NCBI RefSeq assembly: GCF_947179165.1
Contig: NC_077244.1
Location: 79,264,144-79,328,143, forward strand
From: Solanum dulcamara
Taxonomy: Eukaryota > Streptophyta > Magnoliopsida > Solanales > Solanaceae
DNA length: 64,000 nt
Reading direction: 5' to 3'
Shown: positions 24,601 to 35,665 of the stretch, piece after piece
Layout of the letters: every line of letters starts with the position of its first letter
Numbering within the stretch: the stretch's first letter is position 1
Position numbers and translations under genes: made by a program
The notes under the pieces: generated by a model
Database searches by the model: none
What the model was told of the DNA's origin: nothing
Seen by the model: only the letters and a program-made list of their open reading frames with translations

Positions 24601-27600
24601 CATCCCCATCTTGGTGTCTCTTTTGTATCTACTACTATAAATATAAATATATGGAGTTGAAGATCTAGTTGGTGACGAAAATAATGGAGCTCCTAATAAT
24701 TCTCCATCTCAATCGTCAGTTTCAGTTGAAAGAAAAGTTTTGGGGAAGACAAGAAAAATCTCTTCGTGTCAATTGAAAATTGATGAGAAAATGAGTACTA
24801 CTTTGGAGTTATTGATTTTAAAAAATAGTGCACCTTACTTTGAAGAATGTAAGGAAAAATCAAATGGACTTGGATGCAAAGAACCATTATATAGTACAAC
24901 TATTAGTATATTTTGTGAAAGTGTCAGCTACAAAAAAGCATGGATGATGCTGCAGTTCACAAATTAGAGAATTGGATTAAGGTTATCGGAAAAAAATAGG
25001 AATTCCTTAATTTTTCTGATTAGCTAGAAGATATCTTAGGCATTGATGATGTGAAACCTTCTTTATTATTTTTCAATGAGTATCTATCATATTTATTGGA
25101 ACTTTTAATATTATATTATGACTATAAAAGATTTTTTATTCGTGATATTTTTTTCTATACTATGCTTGATGATTGTGATTTTTTTTTGTGATTACTTTAT
25201 TATAATTATGTAGCTTTTATGTTAACCAAATACATAACATATTATGCTTATTGTCGTGTATTGTTCATTATTTTTGTTGAAACAGTTTAGAGATGGACAG
25301 TGAATCGAAACAAGATTTGATTAGTTGGATAATTTTTCTTATGAAAAGATGTTTATGTTGAATTCTTAAAAAAATTCATGTTACAATAATTTTTATATTG
25401 ATATATAATTTTTATTTGCATATCATATAATTTAATCTTTTTAATCAAATGTAAAATTTAAAATATTATTTTTTAGCAAAAAGTAATACTTTTTTGTTGA
25501 AATTAATTTTTTATAATATTTAATGATATAATGTTAATTTCATATGCATATTCAGATATTAAAAACAAATAGGTTAATCATTCAGTGTTCAGGTAAGATT
25601 TCAACCATAACCAAATATAGGGATAGACTGGCCTCCCTCTTTGGGTTTTCTTATATGGTTATAGTAGCTACAGGACTGTTTAATATCTGAATTGCATTCC
25701 TTCTTTCCACTTGGTGCTGTGTTTGAGCCTGAGTTCTCCTTGTCTTTGACGGAGTAACCCATATTGTACTAGTCAATCCACTCTGAATAGTTGCTTGAGC
25801 CTACAGTCTGTGCCTGTGACTCAGTAGCTTGTGGTTTAGCAATTGGTGCTTGTACTATCTGTTGTGGTGATGCAACATGAACATTGGTTTTTTCAAATAA
25901 AGGGTTAGACATTACATTCTCATGTGCTTTGGCTGCTTCAGTCTTCTCATTGGGAGGAGTATGCTGACACTAACCAGTCTGTTCAATCTGTGGTGCAGCT
26001 TTTGGTGCCTTCTTCTTTCGACAAACATCTTCAGTATGGCCATATTTTTGACAAAGTTTACAAATAGTTGGTCTCCAATCATAGGTTACCTTCTGCTCAG
26101 TCAAGTCACCTTTCTCATTCCTAAATAAAACAGTCTCAGGCTATGTTGCTCGGAATCTCCAAAAATGTTGCCGCCCCGTGTCAGATCCTCCAAATAATGC
26201 ACTACATTTGGAGCATCCGACTACCTGATGGCATTTTTGAAAAGTCTGAGCAACATAGGTTCCAAGAAGTTGAGAATCCATGCCTACTTCCACAAGTAGT
26301 CTGGCAAAGTTTAGACCAATCTTGCTCTCTGTATTTTTATCCATCATTAAAGGCGTTCCGACAAGGGTGCCTATACTGCTTAACCCCTTATAACTCCAAT
26401 ATTTGAAGTTGAGACCAGGAAATTTAATCCAAATAGGGACATTGTTGATCTCCTCTCTAATGAACTCCTTGTCAAGATTCCAAGCCTTGACAATGAAAGG
26501 CTATTGTCACAGTAGTAAATCCCTCCCTGAATAGCTTCATATTTTCCCCACCTCACAGTCAAACCTGACTAAGATAATTCCATTGTTCAACATAACTATC
26601 TTGTTAATCCCATGTTTTGCCCATAACCTTTGTAGAAAACTCTTCAATACTCCAAATGGAGGATGAGCGCCCAATACATACAAACCACAGTTGATTTCCA
26701 ATAAATAATTTAATATTCGATCTCCTCAAGTTCAATTTCAATGATAGAAGACTCACCATGCAGGGTTGGGGGATCAAGCTTAAACCCAGCATTCAAGACC
26801 TTATTGATGTCAAAATTATCCTAAATCAAGTGCTTCTTCTCTTGTGTGTGCATCTCCTGTTCAACTTCATCTGCCTATGTCCTTTTACCACTACTTCCAG
26901 AGTTGTTTTTTTCACTGCAAGAAGAAGCTAGTACAACTTCTTTCCACTGTGTCAATATGCCTGCAACTGGCTGTTTTTCACCGCAATAGGATTGGGGGTT
27001 ACTATTTTATTGGATGCTATAGCAACTTGTCCAGATTCATTTTGCGATTCCACTTCTGATGCTTCATTAAATGTGGCAGCCTATCAGCTCCAGTTGTTTC
27101 TCCCCAGTAGATCTAGGGGTTATTGTTTTATTGATATTTGAGTGGTTAGGATCAGATCCCTTTTTCAATGTCTCTACCAGTGTTACCTTGAAGATTGTTT
27201 GCCCTTCTGTCCTCTTGGATTGCCCTTGTATGCATCCTCCTTAGCGGTTAGAGGCTTAGAGCCTTTTGAGATGAAATTCGAGCTCTCTTTCCCATGGAAG
27301 GCGCAGGTTAGCTAACTTGTGCGAGGGTTGAGAAAGCCATCAGAGAAAGCTCAATATAGTTCCATTTTTCTACTTACTGGAGTAGTTTCTTGGTCTTGAG
27401 GTTTTCATTCTTATATTACTGTCTCTTCTTTTCTTTAGATTTCTTTATCATTCTCTGTTGTTTTCTGAACGTCTTGCATGAAAAAGCATGTAGTGGTGTA
27501 GCACTATTGTTTCATACATTCCCAAAGAACACTTAGCTTTTATCAAGATTGCCATTTAATCCGGATAATATAGAAAAGTTCTGAAACTCTTCAAACGATA

Positions 27601-28935
27601 GCTGCACTGATACCACATCACCCCTACAAAATAATAAGAGGTCATCAACAAGCCCAGTTATATGATGTTCAATTTTTCACATCTTGGTTGATAATTGAAG
27701 TCTGGCTGCAGTTTCAATTCCTTTAAGGATTTGCTTAGATACTTTATGACTAAGACAAAGAACAATGGAGATAAAGGATTCCCTTATTGGCAAGGAAGGG
27801 AGAAGTAGGCTTCCCATTTATCACAATGGAATATTAAGCAAGTCATTATCCAATTGACAAAATTTATAGAAAAATGTACTCCGACCAACACTTGAGAAGT
27901 GACTTATCAAGGGAAATTGTGTTGGATTCCCCTATTTTCCATGTTTAATTATGAATTAGGTGTCTAGTTTTTACCATGTGAATGCAAAAGAACTTTAAAT
28001 TAGTCTCGAGCTACTTGTTTAATATGTTGGTTAATAAATCACCTACATGAGACTATACCTCGCACATGATATAGTTTTGGCTATACCTCTGCCTAGACAA
28101 AGAGGACTTTAAGGCAGCCTTGTAGGAGACATTGGATGTAACCAGCCTTCAAAGGCAGAGGAGTAAAAAGCAACTTTCGATCAAGGTCTTATTGCCTCAG
28201 TTGCTCATTTATCTATTTCCTTTACTTTGGGAAGCACCTTCTATAGAGTACTTTATGTTTTTAACTCCTAATTAATAAAATTCCAAGTGTTTTTCTCGTG
28301 TAAAGCATGTAAAATCATTATGACATGCAAGTTAAAGAATGTAAGAATCAATAGTTCAATTGTTGTTAGATATAGCTTAACGTGTTGTGGAAAAAATGAT
28401 CTAATTGAATATTTCAGTTGCAACTTTGCTTAGTTTAGAGAACAGTTCAATTAGATTGCATTTAGGTGAGTCTGTTTGTCATCATTCTGACTTGAAAATT
28501 TGGAACTTGCAGGTTCAACCAACTTTGCTGAAGTTTTTCTTGAATGTTAAGGATGATTTGTACTTGCTGCAAATCGATGCTAAAAAGGCTAGTCGTATTG
28601 CCTTCTTGACTTCACCATTTATGAAAACCAGTTTTTTTTTTCCCTTTTGTGCATGTTGATCGTCATATTTGATAATACAATCAAGATTGATTTGGTTTTT
28701 CTAATCTAAATATGATATGTTTGATCAACAGATGAGAGAAGTTTCCCTGTAATGACGGTTTATTTTTTTGCAGCTTGGGGATGGGTTGGTTTATGAAGCT
28801 GTCGATAACACAAATGTCTTTCCTCATTTTTATGGCCCATCTCGGAGTTTCAGTCCACTACCACTAGATACAGTCATTAAAGGGGAGAAGCTAGTGGTAT
28901 CCGATGGCAAATTTGTATGCAGCATACTCAGTTGA
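21599..28935 (+). CDS. DUF952 family protein
   Basis: Small soluble protein of unknown biochemical role, related to bacterial DUF952 proteins (PF06108). Three exons: 21599-21751, 28513-28587, 28774-28935; 128 residues, the normal size. Exon 1 gives [18 protein letters not shown] and the family motif [12 protein letters not shown]; exon 2 [25 protein letters not shown]; exon 3 [13 protein letters not shown] and the hallmark FPHFYGPS with [12 protein letters not shown]. The exon 2/3 join keeps the frame only if the donor is AAG|GCTAGT, a GC-AG intron; the nearest GT shifts the frame. Intron 1 (6.76 kb) holds LINE and DNA-transposon remnants. A 20-codon upstream ATG frame (21568-21630) overlaps the start. 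All three exons are intact. Confidence 0.85.
22470..23570 (-). mobile_element. L1-type LINE fragment (reverse transcriptase C-terminal part)
   Basis: On the minus strand, about 23190-23090 has [20 protein letters not shown], the LINE reverse transcriptase catalytic motif. Further on, 22899-22624 gives [40 protein letters not shown] and [19 protein letters not shown], the region leading to the zf-RVT domain. Several frameshifts separate these. It is a dead fragment in DUF952 intron 1. Confidence 0.82.
24130..25622 (+). mobile_element. PIF/Harbinger-like DNA transposon remnant
   Basis: The left end GGCCTCATTTGTTTGCACTT follows TAA, the trinucleotide expected for this superfamily. The right part TTCAGATATTAAAAACAAAT...TTCAGTGTTCAG ends with ACCAAATATAGGG, a partial complement of the left end. 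A plus frame at 24740-24967 ends [10 protein letters not shown]...SYKKAWMM, which could be the SANT-like partner protein of Harbinger elements; this is a weak match. The internal transposase is not seen. Confidence 0.4.
25650..27330 (-). pseudogene. LINE ORF1 remnant (DUF4283 and zinc knuckle)
   Basis: On the minus strand, about 27300-27200 has [17 protein letters not shown], a typical ORF1 start. About 26792-26604 holds the DUF4283-like segment [14 protein letters not shown], and 26090-25990 holds [16 protein letters not shown], an intact CCHC zinc knuckle. Many stops and shifts separate the segments. It lies in DUF952 intron 1. Confidence 0.7.
27540..27960 (-). pseudogene. LINE reverse transcriptase fragment
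   Basis: The minus strand encodes [20 protein letters not shown], then [18 protein letters not shown], the catalytic and following region of an L1-type LINE reverse transcriptase (the usual Phe-Ala before Asp-Asp is Leu-Val). It lies upstream, in minus-strand terms, of the ORF1 remnant at 25650-27330. That is the wrong order for one element, so it is a separate insertion or a rearranged piece. Confidence 0.65.
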
Positions 28936-29979
28936 GTAATGGAATCATTTGTCATTGATCACGGATTTGGTACGAGGGATATAACAGAGTGATAAATGCA
29001 TGCCCCATGGAAATAGTTGCATTTAAGCGATTGTGTTTGTGTGCTATAACATTGACGTACTATGTGAAAATCCAATCTTGTGGGACACTGAATGGGATTG
29101 ATGATGTCATATAAGTATTTGCTTTATTTTCTTGTTTGTTCTTTTGTTTCATTTACTTCGTTTCTGTTGGTTAGTGATGCTGAGAAAATATGCAATTTTG
29201 ATAGCTGAAAAGAAGGGTTGTGTTGGAATTTGGGAAGTCACTGACCTGCCGCTAGGGGTGGGCATTCGGTACTTTTGGTTCGGTTCGATTGTATTTGTAT
29301 ATACGAATACTGAACCGTAGTTTGTTTGGTTTGTGTTTGGTTCTTTATTAAATGCTTGGCATCTGGCATCATTCTCTTTTAAGTGCGTCCAAGCACAATC
29401 TTGATCTGGAAGTGTCGGCGAATTCAACCAAGTCCTGAGTTCATCAATTTTTGGTTTTGAAAGCAGTTTTTTGCCCTTCTCTCAGGTTAACTGATGAAAC
29501 AAAGTCGTTAAGCTGCTTCAAATACTACCTCTTCGACCAATTCGGCAGTGGTGACGACAAATCTGTTTTGATTGTTTAAAAAGTCGGGTATTTAGTTCCG
29601 AAATGAAATTCCCTAAAATCGAAAATCAACTTGTCAAAAATCAAAATCGAAGATTTGACTGAAAAATTGAAAATAACCATTTGCCACTGAAAGAAAATAT
29701 ATGACAACTATTAGCTGAACAAGGCTCCTTAGAAAGCATACGCTCAATTGGAATCCTGTGTACTTCTGAAAAAGGTGTGCTTTTGGTTTGTATCCCTTTT
29801 ATTTTTCATTTTCATTGTCATTGATACTTCTCTTTTCTGGTTAAGATGGTAACATTTTTAAGTTTAACACGAATTCATCAAAAATAAGCTATAAAATTAA
29901 TTACAAAATTGAAATACATATGATTTGTAAACACATACTACAGTTTTCTTGCGAGAATAATAAACTGCAAATAAAAATA
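28936..29979. other. DUF952 3' UTR and intergenic DNA
   Basis: About 200 bases of probable 3' UTR are followed by non-coding DNA. At about 29253-29330 CTAGGGGTGGGCATTCGGTA and repeated GGTTCGG-type words resemble the end of a plant hAT-type non-autonomous element. No second end was found. Confidence 0.4.
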
Positions 29980-30829
29980 GGATTTGGCTCATCTCCATTA
30001 CACTTTCTCTCCATTTCCCCAAGTACATATTTAGATGAGTGACACTGGTCTTATGTAATTTTTAAAGGTTAAAATTAGATTAATTTAACAAGCATCTTAA
30101 CCATGATTAAAATATTAAATTTAAAAATCACTTTTTAATTATAGTATGCAATATCAATCTCCCCACATATCTTGATACTCATTAATTTTAATTTGTAAAT
30201 TTTATCGATAAACTTCCCTACCCTCTCACCCCTAAATAATCCGTATAAATAATTAAGAAGAATATTTTCTGATCATAAATTTTAGGAAATTGATTTAAAA
30301 AATGGTCTGAAAATTGAATTAAAGAACATATGAGGGGATTAACACTGGAGGTTAAATAATAGCTCTAATTTTTCAATTGACATAATAAAAGTAAATTAAA
30401 GTATTGAAATTATCTGTGATAATGTTTAGATTAATTCTCTTCCATTTAATTTAATTTAGCTAAGATGGAGAATTTGGAAAAGCAGTGTGATAGTAATATT
30501 AATTTGATGCTATTAAATTTAGTTAAAAATTTTGAACATATTAATAAACTTTATTTTTTTTTTAATGTTTTTTAATGAACTTTGAATTTATTGATTTTTC
30601 AATGTAAAATTTACAAATTGAAATTAATGAGTATCAAGATATGTGTGGAGATTGATATTGCATACTATAATTAAAAAGTGATTTCCAAATTTAATATTTT
30701 AATCACAGTTAAGATGCTTGTTAAATTAATCTAATCTTGACCTTTGAAAGTTATATTAGACAAGTTTCACTCATCTAAATGTTTACTTGAGAAAATGGAG
30801 AAAAAGTTTAATGGAATAGAGTTGGATCC
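29980..30829. mobile_element. Fold-back element with ~225-bp inverted arms
   Basis: The sequence 29980-30204 reappears in reverse complement at about 30604-30829 with modest divergence and small gaps. For example, TTAACAAGCATCTTAACCAT pairs with GTTAAGATGCTTGTTAA, and GTATGCAATATCAATCTCC pairs with GGAGATTGATATTGCATAC. The 400-bp spacer is AT-rich and non-coding. Such long arms fit a fold-back or Mutator-type non-autonomous element. The transcript would form a long hairpin. Confidence 0.85.
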
Positions 30830-31213
30830 ATAAAAATACACATGAATTTTATCAAATATTTCTTATTGAAATTTAATTTTATGTCAACAATTAATTAAAC
30901 CGCCTAGTCGAAAATCAAAAAATGCAGTTCTTTTAAGAAAATACTAGTACTATAATTTCACCAAAACATAGATAGGAGTAATCAACTTTTTATATGCATA
31001 CATATAAAAAGTTGTGTATCGCGAACTAAATTCCTATAAAAAGATATTACTTTGTTGATGCTCTATTTTTTTTAAAAAAGAAATTCACTAGTTCTGTTCC
31101 ATGACCGTTCCTAATTAGTGGTTCACCATTATTCAATACAATGGATGGCCAGGAAGTCAATGGAGCCGAATCGTCGGTTAGATGTTCAATCATATTCTTT
31201 CTCCTGAAGGTAA

Positions 31214-31224
31214 CGCTATATAAA
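31214..31224 (+). promoter_or_regulatory. TATA box of the pectinesterase gene
   Basis: GCTATATAAAG lies about 210 bases upstream of the pectinesterase ATG in otherwise non-coding DNA, a good match to the plant TATA consensus. The predicted transcription start is near 31250. A CT-rich and T-run leader follows. Confidence 0.6.
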
Positions 31225-31434
31225 GCTCCTCATAAGATGATGGTTAATTCATCCAGTATATGCATGTTTAATTCCAAGAAACGACTACCGTAACGAGTTA
31301 GAGGAATAACCTCTACCCAATTGTTTCTCGTCTTTTTTTTTTTTAATACATGCATGCATGTTCTCCTTGTCCCGGTCGAAGATATAAAAAAATAGAACAT
31401 TAGTCAATTCGATACAGATAGTCGAGGCATTAAG

Positions 31435-33231
31435 ATGGTGGGGAAAATAGTGGTTTCGTTGGTGTCGTTGTTTCTTGTGGTGGGTGTTGTATTGGGAGTG
31501 GCGATCGTCCTGCACAAAGGCTCAAAAGATGATGCTGAACATGGTCCGAAAGTCCAAATGAAGGCATCCATTGAGGAGTTCTGTAAACCTGCAGAATTCG
31601 AAATAGCTTGTTTTAAGAGCCTTGATTCAGTGGCTAAGAACGATAGTGCTACGATGAAAGACTACCTGTTGGCTTCGTTGCAAGTCACGGGGGATGAAAT
31701 CAAGAAATCTTTAGAGGTGGTGGAAAAAGGTACTCCTATCGATAATAAAACGGATCCCTACAATCACATGGCAGTAGAGGATTGCAAAGAGCTGTTGCAA
31801 TATGCGGTGGAGGAACTCCAGGACTCCTACTCTATGGTTGGGGATACCGCATTGCATTCCCTTGGGGATCGTGTGAGCGAACTGTTGAACTGGCTCGGTG
31901 CGGTCTACTCCTATCAAAGCATGTGTCTCGATGGTATAATCGATAAGCCTGATTACAAAGAAGCATTGGAAAATGGCATGCGCAATGCAACCCAACTCAC
32001 ACACAACGCAATCAACATTATAGCAAAGATTTCAACCGTCCTCCAAGCCTTCAACATCTCAAGCACCATAACTACTACTGCATCTACTAGTAATCACCGT
32101 CGCCTCCTTGGTTACCCTAAGTGGTTCCCAGTTGCAGACCGTAAGCTTTTAGCAGGAGGACGACATAGGAGGGCAGCTCCTCATGTAGTGGTAGCCAAGG
32201 ATGGCAGTGGCCAGTACAACACCGTCGCCGCTGCCCTCGCTGCCTATCCTAAAAACCATAGAGGCAAATACATAGTCTATGTCAAAGCTGGAATCTATGA
32301 AGAGCATGTCATCATCTCTAAGAAGCAACCAAACGTCTTCATCTACGGCGATGGAGCAGGGAAAACCATCATTACTGGAAATAGAAACTTTGGTATCATG
32401 AAAATACCCACCTCAGACACTGCTACTTTCGGTAAGCATATATATATATATATGGAAACATTAATTAATTATGTTATACATATATAATTATACTGATGAT
32501 GATGTGTATAATTAATCAAATGGAATGCAGCTGTTATTGGCAATGGGTTCGTTGCTAAGGGAATTACCTTCCGCAACACTGCTGGTCCACAAGGTCACCA
32601 AGCTGTGGCTCTTCGAATTAACGGTGATATGGCTGCTGTTTTTGACTGCAGCATTGAAGGTTATCAAGACACCTTGTACTATCAAAACCATAGACAATTT
32701 TATCGCAACTGTGTCATCTCTGGTACCATAGATTTCATCTTTGGGAGGGGATCAGCAGTAATCCAAAATAGTTTGATCATAGCGAGGAAACCTTTGGACG
32801 GCCAGTTCAACACGATCAGCGCTGATGGAAAAGAAATAGCGAATAAACCAGGTGGTTTGGTGTTGCAGAACTGCAGAATCGTGCCTGAAAAGGAATTGTT
32901 TGCGGATAGGTTCAGACTCGCAACTTACTTGGGCCGTCCCTGGAAGCCTTACGCAACGACCGTATTCATGGAGAGTGAATTGGGTGATTTCATCCGCCCA
33001 GAAGGTTATATTGTATGGCAAGGAGAATCATTCGAGCGGACATGTAATGTCTACGAGTTTGCCAACCGTGGACCGGGTGCTCTCATCAATAAAAGAAACA
33101 GGAGTTTCAAGAACTTCCGTCTTATTAACCCAGTTGAAGCTCTTCAATACACAGTCGACCGCTGGATTAATGGATATCTATGGTTGAGGCGCACTGGTGC
33201 ACCTTTTTACCTTGGCCTCGGAGGAAGATAA
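31435..33231 (+). CDS. Pectinesterase with PMEI pro-region (type I)
   Basis: De-esterifies cell-wall homogalacturonan, releasing methanol. Two exons, 31435-32431 and 32531-33231, GT...AG intron in phase 1, 565 residues, the usual size for pro-PMEs. Residues 5-27 form a hydrophobic signal anchor. The inhibitor-like PMEI pro-domain (about 42-205) has its four conserved cysteines (50, 59, 117, 164). RRLL (222-225) and RKLL (236-239) match subtilase processing sites. The catalytic domain (about 248-555) keeps every signature block: GIYEEHV, QAVAL, YQDTLY, DFIFG and LGRPWK, so both catalytic Asp, both Gln and the Arg are present. The frame is open and likely functional; the product is predicted to be secreted to the wall after processing in the Golgi. 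Confidence 0.96.
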
Positions 33232-33676
33232 ATTAAAATATATACTTGGAAACTACTCCATTTAATTACATGCATGCTTATTATTGTTATAAATTCCACA
33301 CATATATATATATACACACGACCGGGAACAGCGATCATTCGTTACATTCTCTTTTAGTTTATTAATGTGATTAGAATCTTCCTAATTAGCTGTCTCAAAT
33401 CATCATGACTATGGTATATATATTTTTCCTCGCAAAAAGTAAATATAGTACATACGCATACTTTAGGAGTATATACTACCTATGTTATATAAATAACAGG
33501 GAGAGCATCAAAAGGAGATTGATATTATGTTTGGATGTGGTTAATCTTTTTGGTTGATTGCTCTGCTTTTGATATTGTTTGATTTCTTTTGAGTCTTGGA
33601 AAATATGCTACAGCAGTTCTTGTGATTGTTGGGAAGACAGCACAAGAAGACGAAGGAAGGAGAATTTTATCAGCAG

Positions 33677-34632
33677 ATGCTATCCATTGAAAACATTCCA
33701 CCAGATCCTTGTCATATCTATCTACTGAAAAGTAGTAGTAGTGATGAAAGGCCTTCTTCTCATAACAAGCTAGTAGATCTGTCCAACTCTGTCCTTGATG
33801 ACAACAACAACAAGAATTTCTCCATAAGGTAAAAACGAGAAGAAACTCTGCTTCTGTTTTGTATGGGATTTTAGTTTCTAGTACTTCTTCAATGTTTTAC
33901 TGTTGAAAGAATTTTTTAGTCATATGGGGATTTTCCTTTTATTGATCAGATCCACTGTTTCTCGTTGGTTTTTGATTTTGGGAAACAAAAAAGGTCTTTT
34001 TTAGCTTGTTGCCTTTTACTCCTAGTCTTGGTTGAGATTTCATGTAACTATATTAATTTATGGTATACAGATGTGAATGTGCATGAGATGAGTTTTATGT
34101 TGGTTCCTTTTCATATGATATAGTAATAAGCAATTAAAGATTGTTGCTTTCTTTTGTTGTGGGGGTTCCTTTTTTTTGACTATTTACCTTCGCCGGAAGC
34201 AAAGGGCGAAAACTCCAAAACTAGTAAGGGTGCTTGTGTTGTGGTTTTGAGTTCTGCTTTGTTTTTTTTTTCAGTTAAATTTTGGTATTTTATTGATGAA
34301 GTAATGAGTATAAAACACCACTTTGGACAAAACTCATTTCCTACATGGCCCAATCGACTAGAAAAAAAATAAACAAACAATCAAAAATAAACACCTAATA
34401 CTTTGAAACTCTTTATCCCCTCTATCCTTTGCTAGAGTTACTGATTGACATATGATATTAATGTTTTGTATTATCTTGTAGAGATAATGTTTTCAGAACC
34501 AGGAGAAAGGACATCAAGACTTATTGGCCATTTTCACAAGAAAATTTGCAGCTTTGTTTGAAGCATGGCACGGCGAATGATTTGTTACCTCCTTTTCCAT
34601 CTGATAAGGGATTTGGTTTGGTTTGGAATTGA
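33677..34632 (+). CDS. Unrecognised small plant protein (WPFSxxNLQLCLKHG motif)
   Basis: Two exons, 33677-33828 and 34482-34632, with GT...AG borders and split codon AG|A; 100 residues. Exon 1 opens MLSIENIPPDPCHIYLLKSS and is acidic and Asn/Ser-rich; exon 2 gives DIKTYWPFSQENLQLCLKHG and LLPPFPSDKGFGLVWN. I have seen a similar block in plant proteins of unknown function but cannot name the family or a function. The 'in-frame' codons before 33677 are not ATG-started, so this ATG was chosen. The last residues (DKGFGLVWN) look unlike a folded C-terminus and the codons TCTGATAAGGG may be a damaged donor (GATAAG for GTAAG), so a longer ancestral protein is possible. Confidence 0.55.
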
Positions 34633-35665
34633 TTTAGGGATTTGGGATCTTGAACATAATTATTAGAAAGAAAATTGAAAAAATGTTGTTAATCAAAGTA
34701 AATGGAATGGGTTATATGATTAGTTGGGTCTGATCGGATTAAAATTGGGTAATTTAAGTCAAATCGAGTTATTTTTATTGATTTGGAGCTTTCTGTTAAA
34801 AAAAGATACGGATGACAAGTTTGTAGAGGTGAGGGTAAAAACAATTTAATTTTAATGATAAAAATAAAGTCAATTAATAAATTAAAATTGAAAAGTATTT
34901 TTGACCATTTTTCCTAAACAATAATCAAAGAGAGGAAAAAAACAATTCATGTAATTATTGAAGAAAAAACATGATTACCTTTAATTATAGGTGGGTTAAA
35001 GATTATTTTAGTCGAGCTTATTTCTCCAGCTATCTCTGTTTTTCAGAGGAAGATTAAAAACAGAAGAAGAGGATTTCACTATTGATTAACCTCTAAAGCG
35101 AATAAAATTTAAATTAAAGAAATTTATACCGGATGAAAGAAAAGCTTCGTAAGTGAATATTTCAAACTATGATTGCTGCTTTCCTCTTTGATCCCACCTA
35201 TTTCATTCTTCAACTGTAATTATAAGTTACACACCTCAAATTCGTGGGACTTGTTTCCCCCTTTGTTAATACAAAGGAATATAACAAATACCCTTCATTA
35301 TTTCAAATATATTATTTATGGTTCTATCTTTTCTTAGCAATTGACTTTCATTACTTTCATGTGATTATAGTTAGGTATTATTTTTTTGATCATATATGGT
35401 ATTCATTAATATCTTGATCATCTGATCAAATAGCATCACATTGTTTGATACATTAAGGGATCATGAAATTAATGAGTTAGATGGTACGTGGTTGTTATGA
35501 TTCAGTTGAAACGTGCACCAACCTTTCTCCTGCTTCTCCCTTGAGATTCGATCACATATAGTTCAATTCTTGTTCTCAACACATAAATAATGTGAGCTCA
35601 AAGCTTTCTTCGATATTTAGATGGTCTTTTTAAATGATTAACCGAATTGAAATTGAGACACAACC
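34633..35665. other. AT-rich intergenic DNA
   Basis: No supportable frame, RNA gene or element end is seen. Sequence is A/T-rich with purine runs near 35040-35110. Confidence 0.5.

Noticed and set aside
27540..27960. LINE reverse transcriptase as part of the ORF1 element at 25650-27330
   Set aside because: On the minus strand the reverse transcriptase precedes ORF1, the reverse of the order in LINEs, so I treated it as a separate piece.
31711..33187. Minus and alternative plus frames over the pectinesterase gene
   Set aside because: They are shadows of the real exons, which carry all catalytic motifs.
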